Of a stretch of 36,689 nt of DNA, positions 1 through 8,869 are shown piece after piece. How positions within the stretch are numbered: the first letter of the stretch is position 1; each line of letters begins with the position of its first letter. Source of the DNA: Lacustribacter sp964460315 (GTDB taxonomy: Bacteria > Pseudomonadota > Gammaproteobacteria > Burkholderiales > Burkholderiaceae_A); assembly GCA_964460315.1 (NCBI GenBank), contig CAYWPQ010000013.1, positions 1 through 36,689 of the forward strand, read 5' to 3'. Both the position numbers and the translations under genes were made by a program. The notes under the pieces were generated by a model. The model saw nothing but the letters and a program-made list of their open reading frames with translations, did not search any database and had not been told where the DNA came from.

Positions 1-31
1 GACAGCTTTCGTCATAGAGAGTCGTCGACAT
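1..31 (-). CDS. 5' end of an unidentified gene, possibly uvrC (partial)
   Basis: An ATG at 29-31 (minus strand) opens a frame that runs off the left edge after ten codons (MSTTLYDESC). An AGG lies 8 bases upstream as a weak ribosome binding site. The start is 32 bases beyond the nagZ stop and on the same strand, so it would be the next gene of the array. In related Burkholderiales I recall uvrC near nagZ, and a short acidic lead-in suits UvrC, but ten residues cannot prove this. Low certainty. Confidence 0.3.
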   Translation of the reverse strand, partial: MSTTLYDESC

Positions 32-63
32 CGCAGTGGCCTATGGCGGTGAACCCGTGAGGG

Positions 64-1107
64 CTAGCCCAACGGATTCAAGAGAAACGGTTTCAAAGGA
101 CAAAGACGCTCAAGACCCCGACGATTCGGGTCATTGAGAAATTCCGGCATTCGGCTGGGAAGCGCATCGAGCGCCTGGGCGGCAAGATCGGGACGATTGC
201 AGATGAGCGTTGCATCACAGCCTGCCCTGAAGGCGGTCTCGGCTCGGTCAGCAACCGACTCCAACACCGCAGCACCCGCCATGGAAAGGTCGTCCGAAAT
301 AATCACGCCATCAAAACCAAGCTTGTCACGCAGAATGCTCTGAAGCCAGACCGAGGAAAAGCCCGCTGGGGCGTCATCCACCTGGGTGTAACGAATGTGT
401 GCCGGCATGACGGCACTGATGGCCGGAGAACCGATGCGTGCATAGGGCGAAGCATCTTGCTCAAGAATGTCAGACAGTGCGCGATCATCCATGGGTAGAG
501 CAAGATGCGAATCCGCCTCTGGCCATCCATGGCCAGGAAAATGTTTGGCGCAATTTTTCATGCCGGCTATCGAAAGACCATGCATGAGTGCCGCAGCCAG
601 CTGACTGACAATGGCTGGGTCGGAATGAAAGGCACGCTCACCGATGATCTCGCTTTTCCCCCAGTCAAGATCAAGCACCGGAGTGAAACTAAAATCGATT
701 CCCACCGCCAGCAATTCCGAAGCCAGACAATGACCAAGCCTTCGCGCCTCGGCCAGCGCGGAGAGATTCGCCTCGGGCGTGTCATCATCCCAACGCCGGC
801 CAAGACTGGCCATCGATGGAATTTCAGTGAAGCCTTCGCGAAACCGCTGAACCCGTCCGCCCTCATGGTCAATGCAGATGAGCAATGGCGCACCGCCCTG
901 CCCCTCTGAACCCTTGCGCTTAATTCCATGGATCTCTTGGCTGAGCGCACGAATCTGATCCTTCGATTCAAAGTTTCGCGTGAAATAAATGACTCCGCCC
1001 ACCCAGGGGTGGGCCAGCATCTCGCGCTCTTCTGGAGTGAGCGACGTGCCCTGCACGTCGATGATGAATGGCCCCAGACGAGGCGTGGGGGAAGATGAGT
1101 GATTCAT
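64..1107 (-). CDS. nagZ: Beta-N-acetylhexosaminidase NagZ (glycoside hydrolase family 3)
   Basis: A 347-residue cytoplasmic enzyme of peptidoglycan recycling. NagZ removes the terminal GlcNAc from GlcNAc-1,6-anhydroMurNAc peptides. Visible family 3 signatures are the early DVQGTSLTPEE region, ICIDHEGGRVQRF (substrate-binding loop), the KHFPGHG motif whose flexible loop carries the catalytic His, and IISDDLSMAGA with the nucleophile Asp. The length is typical for proteobacterial NagZ, and no signal peptide is seen, as expected. The ATG start overlaps the acpS stop by four bases (ATGA), so translation is probably coupled. It is the last complete gene of the left array. In many Gram-negatives its product pool feeds AmpR/AmpC signalling; no ampC or ampR is in view. 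Confidence 0.95.
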   Translation of the reverse strand: MNHSSSPTPRLGPFIIDVQGTSLTPEEREMLAHPWVGGVIYFTRNFESKDQIRALSQEIHGIKRKGSEGQGGAPLLICIDHEGGRVQRFREGFTEIPSMASLGRRWDDDTPEANLSALAEARRLGHCLASELLAVGIDFSFTPVLDLDWGKSEIIGERAFHSDPAIVSQLAAALMHGLSIAGMKNCAKHFPGHGWPEADSHLALPMDDRALSDILEQDASPYARIGSPAISAVMPAHIRYTQVDDAPAGFSSVWLQSILRDKLGFDGVIISDDLSMAGAAVLESVADRAETAFRAGCDATLICNRPDLAAQALDALPSRMPEFLNDPNRRGLERLCPLKPFLLNPLG

Positions 1108-1511
1108 GATGTTCGATTTTCAATAATGGCCAAAGCCTGGGCGTTGATGAGCTCGTCAGAGATCGACACATGCACCTCATAGCCCTGCTGATGAAGAAAT
1201 TCGGCCAGCGCCTTTCGAGCCACCACCTTGGGGGCGCCCTTGGCGTCGTTGAGTACTTCCACCGAATGAAGTGACATGGGATGCGAGAGACCCACGCCAA
1301 GTGCCTTGCCAATGGCCTCTTTGGCCGCAAACCGCTTGGCCAGGTAACGCAGGGCGCGGTCTTGGCCGGCAACGCCACGCGACTGGCGGCGCTGGTATTC
1401 CTGAAACTCCAAGGGGCCCAACACACGTTCAGCAAAACGCACACCCCAACGTGACTCGATCGCACGCACCCGATCAATCACCACGGTGTCTGTGCCCACC
1501 CCAACAATCAT
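1104..1511 (-). CDS. acpS: Holo-[acyl-carrier-protein] synthase
   Basis: A 135-residue phosphopantetheinyl transferase. It moves 4'-phosphopantetheine from CoA to the serine of apo-ACP. The N-terminal GVGTDTVVIDRV carries the Mg-binding Asp, and RYLAKRFAAKEAIGKALG is the AcpS K-x-x-A-K-E-A signature with the second metal ligand Glu. The length is normal. The ATG start is one base after the pdxJ stop and the 3' end overlaps nagZ by four bases. Pairing pdxJ with acpS is a classical proteobacterial arrangement. Its substrate, acpP, lies about 11 kb upstream in the same co-directional array. Confidence 0.95.
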   Translation of the reverse strand: MIVGVGTDTVVIDRVRAIESRWGVRFAERVLGPLEFQEYQRRQSRGVAGQDRALRYLAKRFAAKEAIGKALGVGLSHPMSLHSVEVLNDAKGAPKVVARKALAEFLHQQGYEVHVSISDELINAQALAIIENRTS

Positions 1512-1512
1512 C

Positions 1513-2274
1513 TTAAGCCGCCGGCCGCGAAGGGGCCGCCTCGCGCATGAGTCGTTTCATCTCGCGCACGGCCTCCCGCATGCCCACAAAAACAGCACGC
1601 GACACGATGGCGTGGCCAATGTGAAGTTCGCGCACACCGGGTAGCGCCGCGATCGGCTGCACATTGAAGTAGTTCAAGGCATGGCCTGCGTTAAAGCGCA
1701 TGCCAAGCTCGCAGATGCGCGCACCAGCACGCCCGATCTTTTCAATCTCGGCACGCACGGGGAGCGCCTGAGCATCCCTTCCCTGGCGATGAAAGACTTC
1801 GGCGTAAGGCCCGGTGTGAATTTCACAGACCTGGATGCCCAGGTCAGCCGCCGCCTGAATCTGTTGAAGATCGGCATCAACAAAGGCACTCACGGTGATG
1901 CCTGCATCACGAAGTCTTTGGATGGAAGGCCGCAAAGAGGCGCGATTCGCAATAAGATCAAGGCCGCCTTCCGTGGTGATCTCTTGACGACCCTCGGGCA
2001 CAAGCATGGCCATCTCAGGCTTAATCTCCGACGCGATGGCCACCATTTCATCGGTGGCCGCCATTTCGAAATTCAGCTTGATCTGGGTGTGGGTGCGTAG
2101 CCGGCGAACATCCGCGTCTTGGATGTGCCGACGGTCTTCACGAAGGTGAACGGTAATGCCATCCGCACCGCCAAGGTGAGCCTCTACCGCCGCCCAGATG
2201 GGGTCGGGGTCAATGCCTCGCCGGGCCTGCCGGAGGGTAGCCACATGGTCAATATTTACGCCGAGCTCAATCAT
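1513..2274 (-). CDS. pdxJ: Pyridoxine 5'-phosphate synthase PdxJ
   Basis: A 253-residue TIM-barrel enzyme. It condenses 1-deoxyxylulose 5-phosphate with 3-amino-2-oxopropyl phosphate to make pyridoxine 5'-phosphate, the closing step of DXP-dependent vitamin B6 synthesis. Recognisable segments are GVNIDHVATLRQARRG at the N-terminus, ITVHLREDRRHIQD, FEMAATDEM, LVPEGRQEITTEGGLD, and a late HIGHAIVSRAVFVGM phosphate-binding stretch. The ATG at 2274 has AAAGG seven bases upstream. A 62-base spacer separates it from recO and contains a 5-bp hairpin with a CACA loop (2311-2324) and no U tract. Confidence 0.96.
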   Translation of the reverse strand: MIELGVNIDHVATLRQARRGIDPDPIWAAVEAHLGGADGITVHLREDRRHIQDADVRRLRTHTQIKLNFEMAATDEMVAIASEIKPEMAMLVPEGRQEITTEGGLDLIANRASLRPSIQRLRDAGITVSAFVDADLQQIQAAADLGIQVCEIHTGPYAEVFHRQGRDAQALPVRAEIEKIGRAGARICELGMRFNAGHALNYFNVQPIAALPGVRELHIGHAIVSRAVFVGMREAVREMKRLMREAAPSRPAA

Positions 2275-2336
2275 CAGGTGCCTTTAATTATTCCTTGAAT
2301 CATCAGATGCTGCCGCACACGGCATAGGCGAGTATC

Positions 2337-3080
2337 TTAAATCCGAACCAGTTCACGCATGACATGCCTGGACTGCAGGTCTTCTTCGCCAAGATGATGC
2401 CCCAAAAGCATTCGCAAAATCCGCTTCGATTCCGCCGCGATCTCAGAGGGCTCGAGGGCATGAACCGCCTCTTCGATGGAACCGTCTGCCTGCGCCAAGG
2501 CCATCAAGGTCTGGCCCTGAAAACCATGGCCTTCGTCATGATCAGCGAGTTTTCGAATGCCGCTCAAGGGGCTGACCTCGTAGCGATGCTGGGCACGAAC
2601 GGGCTCGAGCGACGCCGTCTCGCAGTCAAACCTAGGGGCATAGCCCATTTCGCGCAGCAGGTTGCACTCAAACCGCCGCAGCACGGGTTCGGTCAGGCTG
2701 GTGTCTTCCGGCTGCCTGCCAAGCAGACCCAGGGTAGCCAGGTAGTCGTCGAAAAGCGCGGGGTGGGCATCCTCGCGGGGGAGCAGCTTCACCATGAGTT
2801 CGTTCAGGTAAAAGCCGGGCATGATCGACGGGCCCGACAGCATTGGGAGCCCGCCCACCCATTCCGCACCGATCAGATTTCGTAGCTCGCCCTTACCGGA
2901 CCATCGAAGGTCAAGCGGCTGAAAGGGCTGCAGCAGGCCGCGAAGTGCCGACCGTGGCCTGCGTGCCCCTCGGGCAACAAGACCTAACCGGCCGTGATCG
3001 CGGGTGAAGACCTCAATGATGAGGCTGGTCTCACGCCATGCAATCGCGTGAAGCACCAGGCCAAGCGAGGACGACTGCAT
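2337..3080 (-). CDS. recO: DNA repair protein RecO
   Basis: A 247-residue recombination mediator of the RecFOR pathway. It anneals single strands and helps load RecA on SSB-coated gaps. The N-terminal OB-fold region is visible (LVLHAIAWRETSLIIEVFTRDHGRLGLVA, then RGARRPRSALRGLLQPF). A helical region with LLREMGYAPRFDCE follows, where one Cys of the zinc site found in some RecO proteins remains. The ATG at 3080 shares its A with the era stop (TGATG). A GTG one codon earlier (3083) is an equally possible start. The era-recO-pdxJ-acpS order is widely conserved in proteobacteria. Confidence 0.93.
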   Translation of the reverse strand: MQSSSLGLVLHAIAWRETSLIIEVFTRDHGRLGLVARGARRPRSALRGLLQPFQPLDLRWSGKGELRNLIGAEWVGGLPMLSGPSIMPGFYLNELMVKLLPREDAHPALFDDYLATLGLLGRQPEDTSLTEPVLRRFECNLLREMGYAPRFDCETASLEPVRAQHRYEVSPLSGIRKLADHDEGHGFQGQTLMALAQADGSIEEAVHALEPSEIAAESKRILRMLLGHHLGEEDLQSRHVMRELVRI

Positions 3081-3991
3081 CACTGATAGCCAAAGGCTCG
3101 AATCGCCGCGGCGTCGTCGGCCCAGCCGCCCTTGACCTTCACCCAGAGTTCAAGGTGCACGGAACCATCAATGAGCCGCGCGATGTCCTGCCGGGCTTCC
3201 GTGCCGATGCGCTTGATTCGCTCACCGTGATCGCCGATCACCATCGCCTTCTGCGAGGCTTTGGACACCACGATGCTTGCCGAAATGTCAGCATGGGGGC
3301 GCAGGGGATTCGATTTGGATGGGGCCTCATCAAACTTGTCGATCACCACGGTAAGTTCGTACGGAAGCTCGTTGCCCAAAAGACGGAAGAGTTTTTCCCG
3401 AATAATTTCAGAGGCAAGAAACCGCACGCTTCGATCCGAGACCTCGTCCTCGCCGAACATCGGTTCGCCCTCGGGGGCGAGTTTTTCAATCTCGGCGATA
3501 ACGGCCTCGAGCTGACTACCCTTTTCGGCCGACACGGGCACAAGGGCTGCGAACCGGTTCATGGCGGCCAGTCGATCGCCAAGGGCATAGGCCGCCTCAC
3601 GCTCCCGCGGTGTCTTAATTCGATCCGATTTGTTCAGCACGGCAATGACAGGCAGCTTCTTGGGGATGAGATCCAGCACGGCCAGGTCGTCGTCACGCAG
3701 GGCATTGGCCTCAATCACCCAAAGCGCCAGGTCGACATCGGCCAGGCTTTGTACCGCTGTTTTATTGAGCTGACGGTTCAGGGCAGCACTGTGCCGACGC
3801 TGAATGCCGGGTGTGTCAACAAAGACCACCTGAAGATTGTCTTTCGAGAGCACGCCGGTAATGCGATGACGTGTGGTCTGCGCCTTACGGGAGGTAATGC
3901 TGAGCTTTTGGCCAACCCACTGGTTCAATAAGGTGGACTTTCCAACGTTCGGCCTTCCCACAATGGCCACGACCGCGCAGCGATGACTCAT
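3080..3991 (-). CDS. era: GTPase Era, 16S rRNA assembly factor
   Basis: A 303-residue essential GTPase that binds the 3' end of 16S rRNA during 30S maturation. The N-terminal G domain shows GRPNVGKSTL (P-loop), DTPGIQ (G3) and NKSD (G4). The C-terminal KH domain has the VVSKASQKAMVIGDHGERIKRIG segment (residues about 225-255), whose IGDHG loop replaces the usual GKGG/GKNG form. The open frame extends 63 codons upstream, but the ATG at 3991 is chosen because it begins the family N-terminus and overlaps the rnc stop as ATGA. Pairing with RNase III links rRNA processing to 30S assembly. Confidence 0.96.
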   Translation of the reverse strand: MSHRCAVVAIVGRPNVGKSTLLNQWVGQKLSITSRKAQTTRHRITGVLSKDNLQVVFVDTPGIQRRHSAALNRQLNKTAVQSLADVDLALWVIEANALRDDDLAVLDLIPKKLPVIAVLNKSDRIKTPREREAAYALGDRLAAMNRFAALVPVSAEKGSQLEAVIAEIEKLAPEGEPMFGEDEVSDRSVRFLASEIIREKLFRLLGNELPYELTVVIDKFDEAPSKSNPLRPHADISASIVVSKASQKAMVIGDHGERIKRIGTEARQDIARLIDGSVHLELWVKVKGGWADDAAAIRAFGYQ

Positions 3992-4791
3992 GCTTTGGGG
4001 TCGAAGACCAGGGGCGCCTGCGGAGGGGGGTCCGACTTCTTGGCCCGGCGGGTTTTCTTGGGAACACTGGCGGTCGCCAATCGGGCCGCGGCCAGTGCCT
4101 GAGTGGCCGCCACCTGTTCGGCTGCACGGCGACTCGAGCCTGAGCCCAACACCGTGATGGAGAGCTTGGCGATGGCACATTCGACTTCGAACATTTGATT
4201 GTGGGCGGCACCGTGGGTGGCCACCACCGAGTAAGCCGGCAGCGGCATGCCAAGGCCCTGAAGGAATTCCTGCAAGAGCGTCTTCGCATCCTTGCCCAGT
4301 GTTTTTGGGTCCACCTGTTTAAGAATTGGGGTGTAGAGGCTGTCGATCACCCGGGCAGCCTCTTGAAAGCCTCCATCTAGAAAGATGGCACCAAAGAGCG
4401 CCTCCAGGGTGTCCGCAAGAATGGAGGGCCGACGCAGGCCCCCGCTTTTCAGCTCACCATCACCGAGGTGGAGGTACTGATGCAAAGACAGAGTCTGGGC
4501 AATGTCATGCAGGGCCTGTTGTCGTACCAGGTTCGACCGCACGCGGGAAAGATCGCCCTCGTCAAACTGCTTGAGCTGCCGGTAAAGCAAATGCCCCACG
4601 GCACAGTTCAAGACGCTGTCACCCAGGAACTCAAGACGTTCATTGTGGGATGCGCTATGACTTCGGTGAGTCAGCGCAAGGTTAAGCAGCGTCTGATCTT
4701 TGAAGCTGTAGCCAAGTTTTTTTTCGAGCTCGGCCACTGGGGCGCGGGCCACAGTGCTTCCGGAGGCCGACGCGGAATTACTCAAAACCAC
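3988..4791 (-). CDS. rnc: Ribonuclease III
   Basis: A 267-residue double-strand-specific endoribonuclease for rRNA and mRNA processing. The catalytic signature NERLEFLGDSVL is clear, followed by DTLEALFGAIFLDGG with further metal ligands. The C-terminal dsRNA-binding domain starts at about residue 160 (KTLLQEFLQGLGMPLPAYSV). A basic Pro/Lys-rich tail (KKTRRAKKSDPPPQ) extends beyond the usual end of about 226 residues. The start is uncertain: GTG at 4791 overlaps the lepB stop by 14 bases with only a weak ribosome binding site, and a TTG two codons later is also possible. It is downstream of lepB and coupled to era, the standard lepB-rnc-era order. Confidence 0.95.
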   Translation of the reverse strand: MVLSNSASASGSTVARAPVAELEKKLGYSFKDQTLLNLALTHRSHSASHNERLEFLGDSVLNCAVGHLLYRQLKQFDEGDLSRVRSNLVRQQALHDIAQTLSLHQYLHLGDGELKSGGLRRPSILADTLEALFGAIFLDGGFQEAARVIDSLYTPILKQVDPKTLGKDAKTLLQEFLQGLGMPLPAYSVVATHGAAHNQMFEVECAIAKLSITVLGSGSSRRAAEQVAATQALAAARLATASVPKKTRRAKKSDPPPQAPLVFDPKA

Positions 4792-5566
4792 CCAATCGAT
4801 CGAACTTGCCGCTCATCACTTCGCCGGCATTAAACCAGATGAAGAAGGCGCGACCCACAAGATTCCGTTCGGGCACGAACCCCCAGACACGGCTGTCACT
4901 GCTGTTGTCGCGGTTGTCTCCCATGACGAAATAATGGCCCGGAGGCACCACGCAACGCAAGCCCAGGCCCGTCACCTGGCAGCCATCGGGGCCCACCGGT
5001 AAAAAACCCATCGCCATACGGTCTTCGTCGTTCAGGGTGCGATAGACCTTGCCGCCGTGCTGCTCTTGGAACTGCAGGGAGATACGGCCCGAATCGAAAA
5101 ATGGCTCAAGGGCTTTCGCGGGGATGGGTGTGTCATTCACAAACACCTTCTTGTTTTCGACACGCACGATGTCGCCAGGCAGCCCAATGACCCGCTTGAT
5201 GTAGTCAACTTTTTCGTCGAGTGGATAACGAAACACGGCCACATCGCCCCGTTCCGGCTGACCGGTCTCCATCACCTTGGTGTGAATAATGGGAAGACGG
5301 ACACCATAGGAAAACTTGTTCACAAGAATCAGATCACCAACCCGAAGTGTTGGAATCATCGAGCCCGATGGGATGCTGAAGGGTTCGGCGACAAAGCTTC
5401 TTAAGACGAACACCGCGAAGATCACCGGGAAAAAGCCTGCGGTGTATTCGAGCCAGATGGGTCGTGGCGCCTTCGGGGCACGCTGTTTTCGCCAGACCAG
5501 GCGGTCCGCGAACCAGAGAATGCCGGTGATGATGCAGAGGATAAAAACAATCAACGCGAAATTCAT
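4778..5566 (-). CDS. lepB: Signal peptidase I
   Basis: A 262-residue inner-membrane serine protease that cleaves signal peptides on the periplasmic side. The first hydrophobic segment (MNFALIVFILCIITGILWFA) is followed by a short basic loop and a second membrane segment (YTAGFFPVIFAVFVLRSFV). The catalytic domain follows, with FSIPSGSMIPTL carrying the nucleophile Ser and RYPLDEKVDYIKRVIGLPGD carrying the general-base Lys. The C-terminal GDNRDNSSDSRVWGFVP signature is complete. The order lepA-lepB-rnc-era is conserved, and the start lies three bases after the lepA stop. Confidence 0.96.
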   Translation of the reverse strand: MNFALIVFILCIITGILWFADRLVWRKQRAPKAPRPIWLEYTAGFFPVIFAVFVLRSFVAEPFSIPSGSMIPTLRVGDLILVNKFSYGVRLPIIHTKVMETGQPERGDVAVFRYPLDEKVDYIKRVIGLPGDIVRVENKKVFVNDTPIPAKALEPFFDSGRISLQFQEQHGGKVYRTLNDEDRMAMGFLPVGPDGCQVTGLGLRCVVPPGHYFVMGDNRDNSSDSRVWGFVPERNLVGRAFFIWFNAGEVMSGKFDRLGGFE

Positions 5567-5569
5567 GGC

Positions 5570-7360
5570 TTAGTCCTCGACCTGCAAGATGGCCAGGAAG
5601 GCTTCTTGTGGGATTTCCACGGTGCCCACCTGCTTCATGCGTTTCTTGCCGGCCTTTTGTTTTTCCAAAAGCTTGCGTTTACGGCTGATGTCCCCGCCGT
5701 AACACTTCGCAAGCACGTTCTTTCTTAGTGCCTTGATGTTTTCACGGGCAATGATGTTGGTGCCAATCGCTGCCTGAATGGCCACGTCGTACATCTGGCG
5801 TGGAATGAGTTCACGCAGCTTGGCCGCAAGCTCTCGTCCCTTGGGTGCTGAGTTGGCCCGGTGAACAATCACCGAGAGCGTGTCGACACGGTCGCCGTTG
5901 ATCAGAATGTCGAGCTTCACAACATCGGAGGCGCGGTATTCCTTGAATTCGTAATCCATCGAGGCGTAACCGCGAGAGACCGATTTCAGCTTGTCAAAGA
6001 AATCGAGCACGATCTCATTCATGGGAATTTCGTAGGTGAGATTCACCTGTCGGCCGTGATAGCTCATGGCGGTCTGCACGCCCCGCTTACCGGTGCATAA
6101 GGTGATGACGGAGCCCACGTATTCCTGTGGCATGAAAAGCGTCACGGTGACGATGGGTTCACGAATCTCTTCGATCTTGGTTGGCTCAGGCATCTTGGAG
6201 GGGTTGTCGACATCGATCAGGGTGCCGTCACGCATCAACACCTGATAAACCACGGTGGGTGCCGTGGTGATGAGGTCCATGCCATATTCCCGCTCAAGAC
6301 GCTCTTGCACGATGTCCATGTGCAAAAGGCCAAGGAATCCACAACGAAAACCGAAGCCCAGGGCCTGAGAGACTTCCGGCTCGTATTGAAGCGATGAATC
6401 ATTGAGCTTGAGCTTATCGAGGGCGTCACGCAAAGAGTCGTATTGATTCGACTCCACGGGATAAAGGCCCGCGAAGACCTGCGGCTTGATCTCTTTAAAG
6501 CCCGGCAGTGCCGAGGCCGCGGCATGGCCGGCGTGGGTCACCGTGTCGCCCACCTTCGCAGCTTTCAGTTCCTTGATGCCCGCGATGATGAACCCCACCT
6601 GCCCTGCACTGAGCTGGTCAAGATTCTTTGATTTGGGCGTGAAGACCCCAAGGTGTTCCACTGGGTAGGTGGCCCCTGTGGACATGAGAAGGATTTTTTC
6701 CCGGTTCTTGAGCGTGCCATTCATGACCCGCACCAGCATGACCACACCCACATAGTTGTCGAACCAGGAGTCGATGATCAAGGCCTGAAGCGGCCCATTG
6801 GGGTCGCCCTTGGGCGACGGAACTCGGGCAATGAGCATCTCGAGAATGTCTTCCACGCCCTCGCCTGTTTTCGCGCTGGCACGCACCGCGTCGTGGGCGT
6901 CAATGCCAATGACATCTTCAATCTCTTGAATGGCTTGTTCAGGATTCGCGGCGGGAAGGTCGATCTTGTTGAGCACGGGCACGACTTCAACACCCAGCTC
7001 AATGGCCGTGTAGCAGTTCGCCACCGTCTGGGCCTCGACACCTTGAGAGGCATCCACCACCAAAAGTGCACCTTCACAGGCCGAAAGCGAGCGACTGACT
7101 TCATAGGAGAAGTCCACATGCCCCGGAGTGTCGATCAGATTGAGCGAATAGATATTGCCGTCACGCGACTTGTACTTCAGGGCAGCCGTCTGGGCTTTGA
7201 TGGTGATGCCGCGCTCACGTTCAAGTGCCATGGAGTCGAGCACCTGCGACTCCATTTCCCGGGCGGAGAGTCCGCCACAGATCTGAATGATTCGATCCGC
7301 TAAGGTGCTTTTTCCATGATCAATATGGGCGATGATCGAAAAGTTTCGAATATGTTCCAA
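5570..7360 (-). CDS. lepA: Elongation factor 4 (LepA)
   Basis: A 596-residue ribosome-dependent translational GTPase. The N-terminus begins IRNFSIIAHIDHGKSTLADR (P-loop), then DTPGHVDF and NKIDLP. It ends with the EF4-specific C-terminal domain (KVGDTV region, GGDISRKRKLLEKQKAGKKRMK, VEIPQEAFLAIL). The start codon is TTG: the frame contains no nearby ATG and the family N-terminus aligns exactly there. No good ribosome binding site precedes it. The 54-base leader between mucD and lepA is A-rich, with ACATAA repeats and a CCTGATCAGG palindrome at 7401-7410. The length is standard. Confidence 0.96.
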   Translation of the reverse strand: MEHIRNFSIIAHIDHGKSTLADRIIQICGGLSAREMESQVLDSMALERERGITIKAQTAALKYKSRDGNIYSLNLIDTPGHVDFSYEVSRSLSACEGALLVVDASQGVEAQTVANCYTAIELGVEVVPVLNKIDLPAANPEQAIQEIEDVIGIDAHDAVRASAKTGEGVEDILEMLIARVPSPKGDPNGPLQALIIDSWFDNYVGVVMLVRVMNGTLKNREKILLMSTGATYPVEHLGVFTPKSKNLDQLSAGQVGFIIAGIKELKAAKVGDTVTHAGHAAASALPGFKEIKPQVFAGLYPVESNQYDSLRDALDKLKLNDSSLQYEPEVSQALGFGFRCGFLGLLHMDIVQERLEREYGMDLITTAPTVVYQVLMRDGTLIDVDNPSKMPEPTKIEEIREPIVTVTLFMPQEYVGSVITLCTGKRGVQTAMSYHGRQVNLTYEIPMNEIVLDFFDKLKSVSRGYASMDYEFKEYRASDVVKLDILINGDRVDTLSVIVHRANSAPKGRELAAKLRELIPRQMYDVAIQAAIGTNIIARENIKALRKNVLAKCYGGDISRKRKLLEKQKAGKKRMKQVGTVEIPQEAFLAILQVED

Positions 7361-7414
7361 GAGGGTCCAAAGTTTATTGTTATGTTTTTTATGTTGTCGT
7401 CCTGATCAGGCAGA

Positions 7415-8869
7415 TTACTTGGGGTCGGGTCGGATGGGGACAAACACGGCCACCTCACCCCGGCGAACCAAGGCCACATGATTTTTGTCTTTGGCCAGTT
7501 TGCCAACAACATCGGCAAACTGCTTGGCCGAGCTGATGTCGGTGTTATTCAAGCTTAAAAGAACATCACCTTCCCTGAAACCGGCCTTTGCCGAAACCCC
7601 GCTGACGGCCCCAACCAAGACACCAGCCCTGATTTTAAGCTCCTTGCGCTGAGCCTCGGTGAGGTCCGTCACGGTCAGGCCGAGCCAGTTCGCGGCCGCT
7701 TTGGGGCTGACCTCTGGCTTGGCCGGGGCGCTGGCCGTTTTTTCGGCCTCCATTTCCCCTACAACCACCGAGATTTTCTTGGTTTCACCCTTGCGCCAGA
7801 CCTCGGTCACCACCTTGGATTCAGGCTTGGTTCCGCCCACGATCCGAGGGAGATCCGAGGCTTTTTCGATGGCGGTCCCGTTGAACTTCATCATGATGTC
7901 GCCCGGCTCGATGCCAGCCTTGTCTGCTGGACCACCCGATTCCACGCTTCGGATCAGAGCGCCCGAAGGCTTGGCAAGCCCAAGCGCGTCCGAGACTTCC
8001 TTGGTGACATCGCCAATGGCCACACCGATTCGGCCGCGGGTGACGCGGCCCTGGGCACGAAGCTGGTCGGCCACACGATTGGCTTCATCGATGGGGATGG
8101 CAAACGAGATGCCCATAAAGCCGCCGGTGCGGCTATAGATTTGGGAATTGATTCCAACCACTTCGCCACGCATGTTCAGCAACGGGCCACCGGAATTGCC
8201 GGGGTTCACCGCGACGTCCGTTTGAATGAATGGAAGATAGTCGCCGGTGTCTCGACTTTTGGCGCTCACAATGCCCGCGGTCACCGTGTTCTCAAGACCA
8301 AATGGAGACCCAATGGCAATGACCCACTCGCCCACTCGGAGCTTGTTGGAATCTCCGGCTTTCAGGGCGGGAAGTGCGCTCGCCGTGATCTTAACCAGAG
8401 CAACGTCGGTACGCCGATCCGAGCCAATGAGCGTGGCCTTGAACTCGCGTTTGTCCGCCAGCGTGACCAGGATTTCATCAGCACCTTCCACCACATGATG
8501 GTTGGTCAGGATGTAGCCGTCGGTGGAGACAATGAAGCCGCTGCCTACACCACGGGGAACCTGCTGTTCGGGCGCGCCACGCTGCTGGCGCTGAGGATTG
8601 GCCTGGCCAGGAGGCAGGAAGCGCCGAAAGAATTCAAAAAAGGGATCGTTCTCATCAAGCTGAGGAAAGCCCGGGTGTCCGGGAGGCATTGAGCGGGCAG
8701 CCACTTTTTCAGTGGTGCGAATGTTGACCACCGCGGGTGCAGCTCGCTCGACCAGGTCGGCGAAGTCAGGCAGACCACGCGAAGTGGAAGTCTGTGCAGT
8801 GACCGAGACCGGTGTGATCATCAGCACACCAAGTGCAACGAAGGCAAACGAGAGAATCCTGGACTTCAT
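7415..8869 (-). CDS. mucD: Periplasmic serine protease, DegP/HtrA family (MucD-like)
   Basis: A 484-residue envelope quality-control protease and chaperone. An N-terminal signal peptide (MKSRILSFAFVALGVLMITP, cleaved near VTAQT) is followed by the trypsin-like domain with the triad His in ILTNHHVVEGAD, Asp in RRTDVALVKI and Ser in NPGNSGGPLLN. Two PDZ domains follow (about 270-360 and 385-475). ATG at 8869 is preferred over an ATG five codons earlier: it overlaps the mucB stop as ATGA and has GGAAAA upstream. Its place after rpoE-rseA-rseB matches the algU-mucABD plan, so it is probably a sigma-E-linked effector. Confidence 0.94.
   Translation of the reverse strand: MKSRILSFAFVALGVLMITPVSVTAQTSTSRGLPDFADLVERAAPAVVNIRTTEKVAARSMPPGHPGFPQLDENDPFFEFFRRFLPPGQANPQRQQRGAPEQQVPRGVGSGFIVSTDGYILTNHHVVEGADEILVTLADKREFKATLIGSDRRTDVALVKITASALPALKAGDSNKLRVGEWVIAIGSPFGLENTVTAGIVSAKSRDTGDYLPFIQTDVAVNPGNSGGPLLNMRGEVVGINSQIYSRTGGFMGISFAIPIDEANRVADQLRAQGRVTRGRIGVAIGDVTKEVSDALGLAKPSGALIRSVESGGPADKAGIEPGDIMMKFNGTAIEKASDLPRIVGGTKPESKVVTEVWRKGETKKISVVVGEMEAEKTASAPAKPEVSPKAAANWLGLTVTDLTEAQRKELKIRAGVLVGAVSGVSAKAGFREGDVLLSLNNTDISSAKQFADVVGKLAKDKNHVALVRRGEVAVFVPIRPDPK

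Noticed and set aside
3992..4180. Era with a 63-residue N-terminal extension
   Set aside because: The extension overlaps rnc in another frame and lacks similarity to Era; the ATG at 3991 with ATGA overlap explains the junction.
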